From: Rotaria sordida | Lineage: Eukaryota > Rotifera > Eurotatoria > Philodinida > Philodinidae | NCBI GenBank assembly: GCA_905250125.1 | Contig: CAJNOL010000044.1 | Coordinates: 272,362-336,361 of the forward strand | DNA: 64,000 bases | Direction: 5' to 3' | Shown here: in pieces, positions 12,281 through 24,125 of the stretch | Numbering within the stretch: the first letter of the stretch is position 1 | Layout of the letters: every line of letters begins with the position of its first letter | The notes under the pieces: generated by a model | Database searches by the model: none | The model's input: the letters and a program-made list of their open reading frames with translations, nothing else | What the model was told of the DNA's origin: nothing | Translations under genes and position numbers: made by a program

Positions 12281-13223
12281 CATAGGGTAGTCAAAAAGTT
12301 CTGCAACTTTCAAATATTTATTCATAGAGAAAACATTTTGCTAATCTTTTTACAGTGAATGTTCGAAGTAATTCCCGTGATGTTCAATACAAAGTTTCAT
12401 ACTTTCAATCCATTTCTGAAATGTCTTTTCGTATTCATGAATAGGTATTGAATTGAGCTCTTTGGATAACACTTTAGCTAACCTTGTAGCATCTGGATAT
12501 ATACCAAGACTACGTTTCAGACAATTGAACAACCAAAAGTCTAAAGGAGCAAGGTCAAGTGAGTATAGTGGGTGAACCATAACTTTGATTTTCTCCTCTT
12601 GAAAATAATTAAGATTGAGAACAATATCTTACATATGTGATTCTGCATTTTTATAATGCAAATTTGTGATACTAGTTTTTGATAATGATTTTTTCTTATG
12701 TAAATTTTTGACTAAAATCTTCAAGTACTCATCACGATAGTTTATATAATAACTATGTCTAAGATGGTAGTAACATAATCAATACTAATATATGGATCAT
12801 TATTCAACAGGTCCTGGACCGCATCAAGATTCTGTTGAGTCATGACGGATAACGGACGACCATTCCGAAGATTATCGCCTAACGACTCCCGTCCACTTAA
12901 AAATCGATGAACCCAATTAGCAACTGTACTACATGATATAACACCTTGCCCATAAGCAGCAGTTAATTCATCATGAATTAATGTTGCAGTTAAACCTAAT
13001 AACAAACGAGCTTTTATATACGAGCGAATACGAAGTTAATCGATCTGAAAACCAGGATGTTGAAAAATTCATTAAAGATTTGCCATAACAGGCACTTGTG
13101 AAACTATGTATTGGTATTTTAATACATGAGAGGTGTCACTATTAGAATAGGCCAACATGAGGAATAAAACCCATTAGGATGAAATTTTAGACAACTGTTT
13201 GCAGAACTTTTTGACTACCTATG
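12281..13223 (-). mobile_element. Decayed mariner-type element with TIRs and TA target site
   Basis: The ends are inverted repeats: CATAGGGTAGTCAAAAAGTT at 12281 against CATAGGTAGTCAAAAAGTTC read inward from 13223, continuing as CTGCAA. A TA dinucleotide flanks each side, as expected for Tc1/mariner. On the minus strand two transposase fragments remain: at 12742-13005 a helix-turn-helix part (ISCSTVANWVHRFLSGRESL and a GRPLS linker), and at 12350-12580 the catalytic C-terminal part with HPLYSLDLAPLDFWLF (third acidic residue in SLDLAPLD) and HHGNYFEHSL. The region between them is deleted or scrambled. At 943 bp it is shorter than the usual ~1.3 kb, so it is dead. Confidence 0.85.
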
Positions 13224-13877
13224 TAATTTCTGTTTTTTTGATCAGATGTGGAAATTGTGTAAAAATAAATTTAGTAAAGGAATTAGTTATTGGCAAACAT
13301 GTAAAACTGAATTTAAAAAAAGTGCATTTTGATATCATATAATGGAGGAGAGAGGTACAGATCTGTACCTTATATATTTCAACAATCTTTTTAAATCTTG
13401 TTACACAAAATAGATTGGATTCATATATTTTCAATTTTCTAGATCATTTTGATCATAATAAGTATTGTATCGCGCCATCTAATCTAGCATCCTATAATTA
13501 GTACGAAATGAAACATTTAATTTTACAAAGATTGATGAATTATTTTCAGAGAATTTTCCTTAAATCATTAACTATTTGATGTCAAGTACTATTTACAGAT
13601 AATCGACATTAGTTAGTTAATAGTCATTGTTGTTTAAAAAATAGTCAGCTAACTTTTTTTCTCAATACCTCTACATGAACAAATATTTCATAAGAATACG
13701 AAGCAAAAAAATTCAAAATAGAATCAAACCGAAATTGGAATCGGTTTGAAAAGCTGCAAATCGAATCATGATCGTCTGATATATATATTTTTAAAATAAT
13801 ATATTCACTTTTAATAAGTGTTTAAGTCAATGGTTTTAAGAATAGATGGCAGTTTGCACATGAAAACTTACCATTTT

Positions 13878-15218
13878 TTTTTACATTTTTCAAGATATTT
13901 TTGGTAAAATGAAAATGACAAAATAGAATATTTGCATTTGGAAAAACTTTTCGGAAAGCATTAAACACTGATAATTCAAAATCGATTAATATAGATGTTG
14001 AACTAAAATCACATTATTTTTGTGTGTATATAACACTAATAAATGTAAAAATGTTAAGCTTGTTTGTTCAAATTTTATTGGGAAGTGCCGCAAACACTAA
14101 AGATTTCATAGAACATTGATCATGTCGATGTATTGTATACGTTTTGACAAACATTTTCGGAGCTATCCGAAATGTTCCATCTACATTCCATATATGACAT
14201 TGTGCTGTTGGAAAAAAGATATATTTTATGTCAATGTTAGAAAATGTCATAAGTCCTGTCTCCAAAAAAATATAAAAAAGAAAAACGGTGAAAATCTACA
14301 TATGACTTGGAACTGTAAGGATTGTCATCCTCGAAATAATTTTTTTTCGGTAAAATGATCTAATCTATTATTAAGATGAGCTCAATTTTAATAACCTTTC
14401 AAAAACGAGATGAACGAATTATATCAATAGAAACAAGCTTGGTGTCTAATACAATATATCAAAGTAAATAAATCGAAAAATGATAAGAAGAATATTTTAT
14501 CACGAATATCGTCATTTTAATAATAGTCTTTCAGAGTTAGATTGGACAGCTTAAAGATAAGTGGTTTCAATTCGAATAAACTCATGATAAAAATATCTCA
14601 TAATGATCTTTGATCATTATACAATGAGCTCTTTATTGTTAAATATAAATAGGATTTGTTGAGATTATTTTTAGACATATATTCCTTTTTGAAATCATAG
14701 TATAAAATTTATTCAAAAATGCAATATCGAAAAATTATTTTCATGTCTTTAAGTAAGAAATCAAAACGTACCAAGTTGTTTCAATACAGTAGTCGAAACA
14801 AAACCTAGAATGCGAGATGGTTTTGTCGTATCATAGACACACATATCTTCACCATATAAATTTTTTATTAACTATATAGGCAAAATTATGTCATTTAATA
14901 ATAGTGGAAGTTTTGGCAAAAACGATAGCACGATTTCGATACAGACTTGATCTTAACACGTTGAAAATAGGTATTGACTCAACATATCCCATCTTTTGTC
15001 GCTAAATACAGAAATACGGTAATAAAAAATAAAATAAAATATCTATCTACATGATTAACAACTATTTGATTATAAATTTGAGTAATTAGTCTATTTAAAT
15101 TATTTTGAACTACTTGATGCATTTCTTTAATAGTTTGAGTAACAGATAACGATCGTTGAACATTATCATGATTGTGAACTCCGCGAGCGGCTTGAATTTT
15201 ACTTCCATTCATGGTCAA
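13878..15218 (-). pseudogene. MULE-type transposase relic with FLYWCH end
   Basis: Read on the minus strand, fragments appear in the order expected of a Mutator-like transposase. At 15218-14979 is the end of a FLYWCH-type zinc finger (AARGVHNHDN) and a helical linker. At 14265-14068 is the MULE core, recognisable by WNVDGTFRIAPKMF followed by TYTIH. At 14010-13878 is the segment with FSSTSILIDFELSVFNAF, KVFPNANILFCHFHF, which matches the 'DFE...A...FP....CFFH' part of the DDE domain. Stops and frame changes separate them, so the gene is broken. No terminal repeats were identified. Confidence 0.7.
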
Positions 15219-15979
15219 AGAATAAGAACATCGACGCTAGTACATACTCATCAAGATGTGCCATTTTTATTATTTTTTTATAAATGAATAAAAGAGTACA
15301 TCATTGTCGAATATATCTCTTGAAAAGTTTTCTTTTTTTGTTTTTAATTTAAAAAAGAAACAAAAAAAAAGCACTAGAAAACATGATAAATTTTTTAGAA
15401 AATAAGAAAAAGGATTTTATGATTGATATAAATTATGACATCTCGATTATTTATCGAGTCAAGCAAGTATTACTTATACTATGTTTCCAGGATATATCTA
15501 TTTTTTTAAGCACTTACGAGTGTTACAATAAAAGAGAGCATCAATCAAAAGATATCTATTAATATAAGATAAAAATAAAAGACCAGTTGATAACATTTAA
15601 TTATTTTTCCCTTAATTTTCTTCTTCATTTTTGTTATTCAATGTACTATTTTCGATCGAAATATCAGAAGATGCTGATGTGTTTCTAAGATTATTTGTAT
15701 TCCTCAGTTGTGATATTAAATTGATTCAAAAAATCGATCATAAATTTATTTTACATTTATCTGAATCTTTATCATGAGTAACATCATCTTTAGCAACTGA
15801 TACTCGCAGTTTGTCATGTTTTTTGGTGTTTATCAATTAAATTAGTACCCATTTGTCAATTTTGCATGAATATAAAAATTTTCTTAATGTATTTTTGCAT
15901 TTACACCAGAACACTATAAATAAATAATGAAATCACGAAATAATTGGTAATTCCAATATTAATAAAATATAATCTTTTA

Positions 15980-17850
15980 CTCGTAATATTTGTGCAAGTT
16001 GTTTGGTTGTTATTCTTCGATATTGATAGGACAATGTCTTCTTGATGCTTGCATTAATTGTTGAATCCATCAAATTGACACACTAAAGATGATAAATTTG
16101 AAGAACAACTATAATTATTGAAAACATTATGTCTACTATTATTGTTTATATTAGAATAATTATTAATAAGTTCTGCATTTTGTTGTGTTATTAATATTTG
16201 TTGAGAAATAGAAGGACCAATATTATTTTATCGTGATGATAGAATAATAATTAATTGAAAACCATATAGAAGCTTTTTGATATCAACATAAAATTTCATC
16301 AGTTCAACAGCTGTTTGTGCTATTTCAAGTGAAATAGTTAGGTATTCAACTATATTTTGTTTGGTATTTTAGCGATCTGTTGAATGGAATCCGCTGTTAT
16401 GTCATCAAAATCCAAGTATCTTAATTGTGATTCAGTCTATTAAAACTAAGAAGCTATAGAAACATTCATTTGATTTTTTTTACTTTCAGAACACAAATAC
16501 AAGCCTGATGAAATAGATGTCATAAACCATAAATACGATATGAATGATCACGTGATTTAGAAAATAATGTACAAATAGTATCATCATGTCCTTGACACCC
16601 TATCATCACATTGTTGTACTCATCATGTGTACGTATTAATGTATCATTTGCTACTTGAGAAATTTTTAATGTTGATGGTTCATCATGATGCATAAGATAT
16701 ATGAAATACATAATATGAGTAAGACTTGGATAATTACATGAATCAGTATTGTATTCCCCAGCTACTTGATCTATTTCATGCTTGGTACATTTATGAACAT
16801 CTTCTGGCGATATACATGCAGAAAATATGAACCTTTGAATAAATAAATCACAAGAAAATTAGAAAACATTATTCACGATAAATTTTACCATACAAATAAA
16901 TCATCTGCTTCTAGTTGTGAATTTTTTTCTTTTAAAATATTCATAATGGTATCAGGATGTGCAGCTGTAATAATAGACAACCACGGATTTTTACATTTAA
17001 TATCATCTTTCACGAGATATCGAAAATAACATTTAGGACCATTCCGCAGCGTATTTAAAACAGATCTATAATATGTAGCTATATCTGCTCGATAAAGACT
17101 AAAACATGATACAAAAGTATTAAACTCATTGAAGATCCTAATATACAACAATAGAAAGACAAAAAGGTTTATTTCTTCTTCAAATAGTACGTAGCTGGAA
17201 AGATAAGCAGATGCATTGACCAGCGATATCGGTTACAAGCATTTTTAAAATTTTCATAAAACCGTCGGTCCTAAATTTTTCCGTAAATTTCTTAAAAGTT
17301 TTAAGCTTAAAATATTTTAAAATAGCAAAGAAAGAAAACGATGATAGAAAACCTATTTATATGAAACCAAATGATAGTATTTCAAAAGACGAATTTGAAA
17401 TATCGAAAATTTTAAAAAATTAAATATCCATTTTTGTGTCACCTTGGCAACATGAATCTACAACAAATATTTTGAACAATGCCAGTGACAGGCTTTAAAA
17501 ATTTTTTAACCAGTGGTGGAGGTGACTCACTCGGTTGGCTTACACTCCTGTATGTATCTAACAAAGACTCAGCCTAAAAAATCTTCATATAATACATTAT
17601 ATAACTAATAATCTTACTGAATAATGGATTTTTTTCTAGCTCATGTAACAAGCTTTCAACTGTAATCGAATCGTTAATGCAATTATGCTCAATTATTATT
17701 TGTAGATACAGTTCAATTTTCTTGCTTGCTTGCTCAACCTAACCAATTGATATTGACTTGTTAGAACCTCTACATATATAAAGAAAATATATTAAATTAT
17801 TCAAATTAATTTTATATTTGACCATACCCGGATATCCAACAATAGAGTAC
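15980..17850 (-). pseudogene. Broken DUF3987-like gene
   Basis: Several minus-strand fragments of one protein remain in order: at ~17730-17450 VEQASKKIELYLQ, ESLLHELEKNPLF and AESLLDTYRSVSQPSESPPP; at 17151-16885 YRADIATYYRSVLNTLRNGP, KNPWLSIITAAHPDTIMNIL and EADDLFVW; at 16711-16520 MYFIYLMHHDEPS and CQGHDDTICTLFSKSRDHS; then TAVELMKFYVDIKKLLYGFQ near 16300 and LRYLDFDDITADSIQQIAKI near 16420. Stops and frameshifts intervene, and intron-like gaps are present. From memory the text resembles DUF3987 family proteins, which occur in bacteria and in bdelloid genomes and look like helicase or primase accessory proteins; this identification is tentative. The strand and the fact that it is decayed are much firmer. 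Confidence 0.5.
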
Positions 17851-18299
17851 CAAAAAAAAATTAACAGAATATTTCAATCCAAATCTAAATTCAAAACTGT
17901 TCGAGAACACCAATAAGCTATACCTGATAATACAACACCCATTAAATGCATAAAAGGCATCTTTTTAACATATGATATTGTCAAGTACGACTTTTATTTC
18001 GCCGGAAAAAAATATCATTATTCGACGTAACTTTTATACATTCAAACATGATTTAATGGCATTTATCACTTAACATTTTTTATTTGAAGAATAAAACTTT
18101 GAATATATATTTTAACTATAATGCATTCTTCACTACCAATGATTAAGTTTGAACTAATTAGCGCCTTTCTTGATGAAATGTGTACTTCTGGTAATCAGTA
18201 TTCAAACAAAATGAATGTCAAATATTCTAGTATGAAGTGATAAAATTTCTAAAGAAGATGTCAATTCATAATTAATTCATAATATAATGAAAAACAAAG

Positions 18300-18630
18300 A
18301 GGCGCTATTGCAATCATATAATAGCTGTGCACATTTCTTTTAAATATTTATCACACCTTGGATATTACAAAGATAGTAGCTGTATAAAAACTTTTAAAAG
18401 CAGCTCTTCAATCTTTTAAATAGCTGTGATAATTTTTAACTAGCTATAATAATGCTCACATAGCTAAAATGATGTTTAAATAATGCTAGATTTTACATAG
18501 TTAGTTACATCAAATAGTGCTATAAACGAAAATCGTCAGCTACTCATTATCAACTAGCTAAGTATTCTCCTAAAAAAGTATCCCTTTTGTGAAGCTACCT
18601 ATTATCCACCATATTTTTTTTTTCTTTAAT
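18300..18630. repeat. AGCT-rich stretch before the tandem array
   Basis: The tetranucleotide AGCT, often as TAGCTGT or CTAGCTA, recurs many times within about 300 bp. It is not a strict tandem repeat. It ends where the first 730-bp unit begins. No coding potential is seen. Confidence 0.45.
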
Positions 18631-21600
18631 AGCGTCACTAGATGTACAAGGCCATCACGGCACGTGAGGCATGATCGACTCAAGTAAACAAAAACAAATC
18701 AACCATTATCATTTCATGAGACAAAAGTAATCTGTTATGAAAGCATGATAGAATACTGCTTTATGTAAGCAAGCTTCTTGTGCACACATATGTAGATGTT
18801 TGAGATTGTTATTTAATAATTGAATTGACCTTGAATACCGAAGATAAACCTATTTCAAACTGAAATTCAACCGTCTTAAAAAAAACTATTCGAAGTTTTT
18901 TTATCAGTTTTGCAGAGCACAGTAATCATGAACCATCAGTATTTATTAAATCGTTTAATATTTCGATGAAACAGACAAGATCATGCAATCGTATAAGTTC
19001 AGTCGAGAACTTGGCGCTACTGGAAGTTAAGAACTGTTACATGTTTTTCGACGAAAATTGCAAAACGAGATCACAAACACTTTGAACAATATGTAAACAA
19101 TATCTATTCCGATTCTCTGTTTTCTTTTCAGGATTATTGAATTCCTTTTATGATGAGACGCGAGAAACTGATTATAAAACACATCGACTCATAAAGTTCA
19201 GATATTAGATGATTGCTCTTTTTTTTGCTTGGCTTCTATTTTGAGACTTTTCACTGACAAAGATAAAGAACTGAATTTCGTATGTTCATCATAAATCGAT
19301 AATTACGTTCGAATATAAAACGTCAATTCATTCTATTTAGTATACTTTTTGTGTCGTTTAATGGCGTCACTAAATGCACGAGCCAATCATGATGTGTGAG
19401 ACATGATCGATGCATATAAACAAAAACAAATCAACTATTATCGTTTCATGAAACAAAAATAATATTTTATCAAAGCATGACACAACATTGTTTCATGTAA
19501 ACAAGCGTCTCGTGCAAACATATGTGGATGTCTGGAGTTACTATTTAAACGTCTGGTTCCAATGTAAAAAAATTTCCTCAATAATCTCCAAATAATCGAT
19601 TATAATAATACGATTCAAATCAATAATTTAAGCATCAATAATCGCAAAAAAAAATCAGTACGAAATCTATTACTTTGATTAATTTGATTATGATCGATTT
19701 GAAATTGAGTAAAAAGTGGATTATAATCAAATTAATCAAAATAATCGATTTCATACTGATTTTTTTGCGATTATTGATGCCTGAATTATTGCATTTAATT
19801 GTATCATTCTAATAGATTTCTAATCGATTATTCGTGATTATTGAAGATACTTTTTTTACATGGGTTGACTGTGGATGTCGAAGATACATTTATTTCAAAT
19901 TGAAATTTAATCCTTTTTTTTAAGAAAATGATTCGATGCCTTTTTATCAGTTTTTTACAGCAGAGTAAACCTGAATCATCAGAAATTACTAAACCGTTTA
20001 ATATTTATATGAAAGAGACAAAATTGTGTCATCTTTCACGTTTAGTCTATAATTCGATGCTACTAGAAGTTGACATGTGTTACATGTTTTTCGACGGAAA
20101 TTGCACAACGATATTAGAAGTACTTTGAACAATATATAAACTATATCTACTGCGATGTTCTGTTCTCCTTTGAGGATTATTGGATATTTTTACGGTGAGA
20201 CATCACAAATGGATTGTTAAATACACCGACTGACACAGTTCACATACGAGATAATTGCTCTTTTTTTTGCCTGGTTTCTGTTGTGAAATTTTTCACTGAC
20301 CAAGATAGAGAAATGAACTTCATACATTCATCATAAATCTATAATTACGTTCGAATATAAACGTCATTTCATTCTATTCAGTATACTTCTTTTCTTTAAT
20401 AGCGTCACTAGATGTACAAGGCCATCACGGCACGTGAGGCATGATCGACTCAAGTAAACAAAAACAAATCAACCGTTACCTTTTCATGAGACAAAAGTAA
20501 TATTTTGTGAAAGCATGATAAAATACTGCTTTATGTAAGCAAACTTCTCGTTCACACATACATAGATGTCTGCAATTGTGATTTAAGAATTGAATTGACC
20601 TTGGATGTCTAAGACAAATTTATTTCAAACTGAAATTTAGCTTTTTTGAAAAAAAATCATCTGACATCTTTTTATCGGTGGGCTAGAGCAGAGTAAAGAT
20701 GAAGTATCAGTAATGATTACGTTGTTTAATATTCTGGTGAAAGAAACAAGACCGTGAAATTGTACAAGTTCAATCTATAATATGGTGCTACTAGAAGTTG
20801 AGAACTGTTGCATCTTTGCCGACAAAAATTGAAAAAGGAGATAAGAAGCACGTTCAACAATATGCGAACTGTATGTGCTACAATTTTCTGTTTTTCTTTT
20901 GGGGATTATTGAATTTTTTTTCGGTGAGACGTGAGAAATGGATTATAAAATACATCGACTGATGCAGTTCACATATGAGATGACTGCTCTGTGTTTTTTT
21001 GCTTGCTTTTTGTTTTGGGATTTTTCTGTCAGGGAGAGAGTGAAATGAACTTTGTACGTTTATCATAAATCGATAATTACGTTCGAATATAAACGTCAAT
21101 TCATTCTATTTAGTATATGTTGTTCTTTTGTCCTTTACTGGTGTCACTAAATATAGAAAGCTATCACGAGATATGAGGCATGATCGATTCAAATAAACAA
21201 AAAATCAATCAACTATTATCGCTTTATGACAAGTGACATTTTATCAAAACATGACAAAAACACTGTTTTATGTAAACAAGCTTCTCGTTCATTCATACAT
21301 AGATGTCTCGAATTGTGATTTAAGAAGTGAATTGGCTGTGGACGTCGAAGACAAATTTATTTTAAACCGAAACTTGGCCTTTTTATAAAAAAATGATTCG
21401 ACGTTTTTCTATCAGTTTTGTAGCTTAAAATGAAACTGAACCATAAGTATTCATAAAATGGTTTACTATTTTGATGAAACAGGCAAGATGATGCAGTCGT
21501 ACAAGTTCAATCTATAGTTTAATGCTACTAGAAGTTGAGAAGTGTTACATATCTTTTGGATGAAAATTGCAAAAGGAGATTAGAACCATTTTGAACAATA

Positions 21601-22095
21601 TATAACCTCTATCTATCGCGATTTTTTGTTTTCCTTTCAGGATTATTGCACTTTTTTTCCGGTGAGACGTTAGAAATGGATTATAAAATACATCGACTGA
21701 AACAGTTCACATATGAGATGGTTGCTGTTATTTTTTGCTTAGTTTCTGTTTTGAGATTTTTCACTGACAAAGATAGTGAATTGCACTTTGTACGTTGATC
21801 ATAAATCAATAATTACGTTCGAATATAAACGTCAATTCATTCTAGTCAGTGTATTTTTGTTCTTTAATAGCGTCACTAAATGTATGAACTAATCACAGCA
21901 CGTGAGCCATGATCGATTCAGACAAAGAAGAACAAACCAATCATTATTGTTTCATGAAATAAAAGTAACATTTTATCGATACATGATGAAATACTGTTTT
22001 ATGAAACAAGTTTCTCGTCCGCATATATGTAGATGTTTGAAATTGCGATTTGAAAATTGAATTGACCATGAATGTCAAGGAAAACTTTATTTTAC
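18631..22095 (+). repeat. Tandem array of ~730-bp units (four full, one partial)
   Basis: A landmark resembling (A/G)GCGTCACTA(G/A)ATGTA starts units at about 18631, 19363, 20401, 21140 and 21869. Spacings are ~732, 1038, 739 and 729 bp; the long second unit carries a ~300-bp insertion. Other blocks recur in the same order in each unit, such as AAACAAAAACAAATCAAC, CATAAATCGATAATTACGTT and CGAATATAAACGTCAATTCA. The fifth unit stops after about 230 bp. Units have diverged by substitutions and small indels. The landmark regions of units 1 and 3 are almost identical, much closer than 1 to 2. No long conserved reading frame runs through the units, so I treat it as a satellite-like or duplicated non-coding locus of unknown role. 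Confidence 0.85.
19563..19863. mobile_element. Small palindromic element inside tandem unit 2
   Basis: The insertion starts with ATGTAAAAAAATTTCCTCAA and ends with the near mirror TTGAAGATACTTTTTTTACAT. Internal blocks also pair, for example GCGATTATTGATG near 19770 with CATCAATAATCGC near 19635, and the ATCGATTATAATC type motifs on both arms. It is absent from the other tandem units at the matching place, which dates it after the tandem duplication. No coding capacity. Confidence 0.7.
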
Positions 22096-23432
22096 ATTCA
22101 TCTCATTGTGCATTAGAAAGTCTGATTACATTTTTCGCATGACTTTCGTGTAGGGAGCAATAAATGTTAGTGATCGGTAATTTTAACTTCGATATACATT
22201 TTGAGTCAAATGAGATAGGAGAACTCATTCCAATAACGTCAGTTTCTTGTTTTTTCTGCAGAGCTTTAAGACAAACAGGTTCTTTTTTTTAATTGAAAAT
22301 AAGAAGGATTTGAAAGCGTGATGTTAGAACGTGCAAGGTAGGCGTGCTCGAGGAAAAGCTTTTCGTCTGTCGTTAGTCTATTTTTGTATGGGTGTATTAG
22401 GTCAGAAGGTAGAAGTATATCGATGTATATTGGTGAGAGTGAAAATCATGACTTACGTTTTTCGTGTACTTTTCGGACGGTAGTCGAGCCCAATCAATGA
22501 GAGAAGAAGCTCCCCTATTGATTGCTAATCGACTCTGTGTTGACATGTTTACATCGTTTTGTCATGAAGAGGATTATTTTTGATCAATCGGTGGGCGGAA
22601 TGATGGCTCGATTAAGCAATGGAAAGGTATTGGCTAAATGAGATATGTGGGCTTTAGCTTTGAAATATCATTCCTCCCCATCTCTCCCTAAGTTTGAAAT
22701 GTAAATATTATTGCGTAGCAGTAATGTGTTTAAGCAAAGTATAAATAGTGAAGACGATACGTTAGTTGTTATGGTTCGTAAATGGTAATGTGTTACACTA
22801 TTTTTGGATTTATTCATGGACAACATTGAATTAGCTATTATGGAGTATAATTATTTGCATGAACATGAATAGACTGGATGCCTTTTCCTGGTGTTGTCAA
22901 ATGAATCCTTGCATTCAATTTTTCTTGGATATCTTGAAGAATATTGTTCTGAATAATAATTACAAATGAACGTTTGGTCAGTGTTATTTAGAGCTTGGAT
23001 GTGTGTTAACCGATTCGTTTTGAGTGGATGTTGGTTAAGAGTAACCTTGAGTATTGTCGTAGCTAAAGGCCGCTCTCTAACTTCAAAATGCAACATTCTA
23101 TTATATGGTCTCTTCATAGTTATATGACCATTGTATGATGCACTCCATTTGTATGTTAGTGAAATCTCCTGCACGGTAGTATATTTTTTGGAACCCGCTT
23201 TCTGGTGACACAAACGCTTATGTTGTTTCACTAGTTATTTTTCACATGATTATCTCTATTTCATTTCGAAATCGAGATTTTCTTGATCATATTTACTTCG
23301 TCTATTTAAGAAACTGTTACAGTTCATCTCTATTTTTTCCTGTAGCATAGAAGAAGAACAAAAGCAAGCTGTCTATGCTTGTTTGCAAGCAATTCATTTT
23401 TACGAACAAGTCTAAATAATTTTTTGTTCTAG
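22096..23432. other. Gene-free stretch upstream of the tail-collar gene
   Basis: No gene supported. It is slightly less AT-rich than the surroundings. The last part should hold the promoter of the tail-collar gene: a TATTTAAG box-like string near 23306 and a T-rich tract ending TTGTTCTAG right against the ATG at 23433, which looks like a 3' splice acceptor. Confidence 0.4.
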
Positions 23433-24125
23433 ATGCTCCTAAAAATATTCCTATCACTCATTTTGGTATTTGAGCTTGTCGAAGCTCAAGCTGGTTGTGG
23501 TGTACTCTCGTGCATCGGTGTTCCCCCCGGAATTATTGTTGCGTACAGCGGTACAACGCCTCCAAACAGATGGCTCTGGTGTGATGGATCGGCAGTATCA
23601 CGTACGACCTATAGCATCCTGTATGCCGCTATTGGCATCTCATTTGGCTCAGGTGATGGTACTACTACATTTAACTTACCAAATTGCACAGACAAGTTCC
23701 TTCTTGGTCAAAACCCTACGGGTGGATTGGGTTTTAATGTAGGTGGTGCTAGCTCGATTTATCTGACAGAAGACCAACTTCCAACACATAGCCATGGGGT
23801 CAGCTCAATAGTCGTCAATAGCGCAGGTGCACACATCCATAGTATTAATGATCCTGGTCATAACCATGGAGGGTGGACAGGTTTCGAAGCAGGTGGTGAG
23901 GCCAGCCCGGGTGCGAGATTTACAACAGGTGTTTTGCGCAGTAACGGTCACAGACATACTATTAATAGGGATTTTACAAATATAACAATCAACTCAAACA
24001 GCAATCATTCGCATACTCTTTCTGGTATGACAGGTGCGACAGGTACTGGAGCCTCAATCAAGATCATGCCACCTTACCTAAAAGCCAATTTTATTGTATA
24101 TGCTGGATGCCAGTGCTCTGGTTGA
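23433..24125 (+). CDS. Secreted phage tail-collar domain protein with HxH motifs
   Basis: An intact intronless gene of 230 residues. Residues 1-20 form a clear signal peptide (hydrophobic FLSLILVFELV, likely cut after AQA). Residues ~29-90 are a phage Tail_Collar domain: PPGIIVAYSGTTPPNRWLWC, DGS..SR..Y..LY.AIG, and FGSGDGTTTFNLPN. The rest resembles the receptor-binding end of tail fibres. It is Gly/Ser/Thr-rich, has five HxH motifs (119/121, 134/136, 143/145, 173/175, 192/194) and the typical terminal MPPYLKANFIVYA. In phage T4 fibres HxH motifs coordinate metal ions along a trimeric needle; that this protein trimerises or binds metal is inference. In bacteria such domains occur in phage tails and microcystin-dependent-type proteins. 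The base composition is visibly less AT-rich than the neighbours. A splice acceptor just before the ATG suggests it is expressed as a eukaryotic gene. The best reading is a domesticated horizontal acquisition. Confidence 0.85.
   Translation: MLLKIFLSLILVFELVEAQAGCGVLSCIGVPPGIIVAYSGTTPPNRWLWCDGSAVSRTTYSILYAAIGISFGSGDGTTTFNLPNCTDKFLLGQNPTGGLGFNVGGASSIYLTEDQLPTHSHGVSSIVVNSAGAHIHSINDPGHNHGGWTGFEAGGEASPGARFTTGVLRSNGHRHTINRDFTNITINSNSNHSHTLSGMTGATGTGASIKIMPPYLKANFIVYAGCQCSG

Noticed and set aside
22851-23231. 126-residue minus-strand open frame upstream of the tail-collar gene.
   Set aside because: Composition is not protein-like in this genome, there is no recognised motif, and it begins without clear context; probably fortuitous in a less AT-rich patch.
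23470-23742. Second open frame overlapping the tail-collar gene.
   Set aside because: Shadow frame of the well-supported collar protein.
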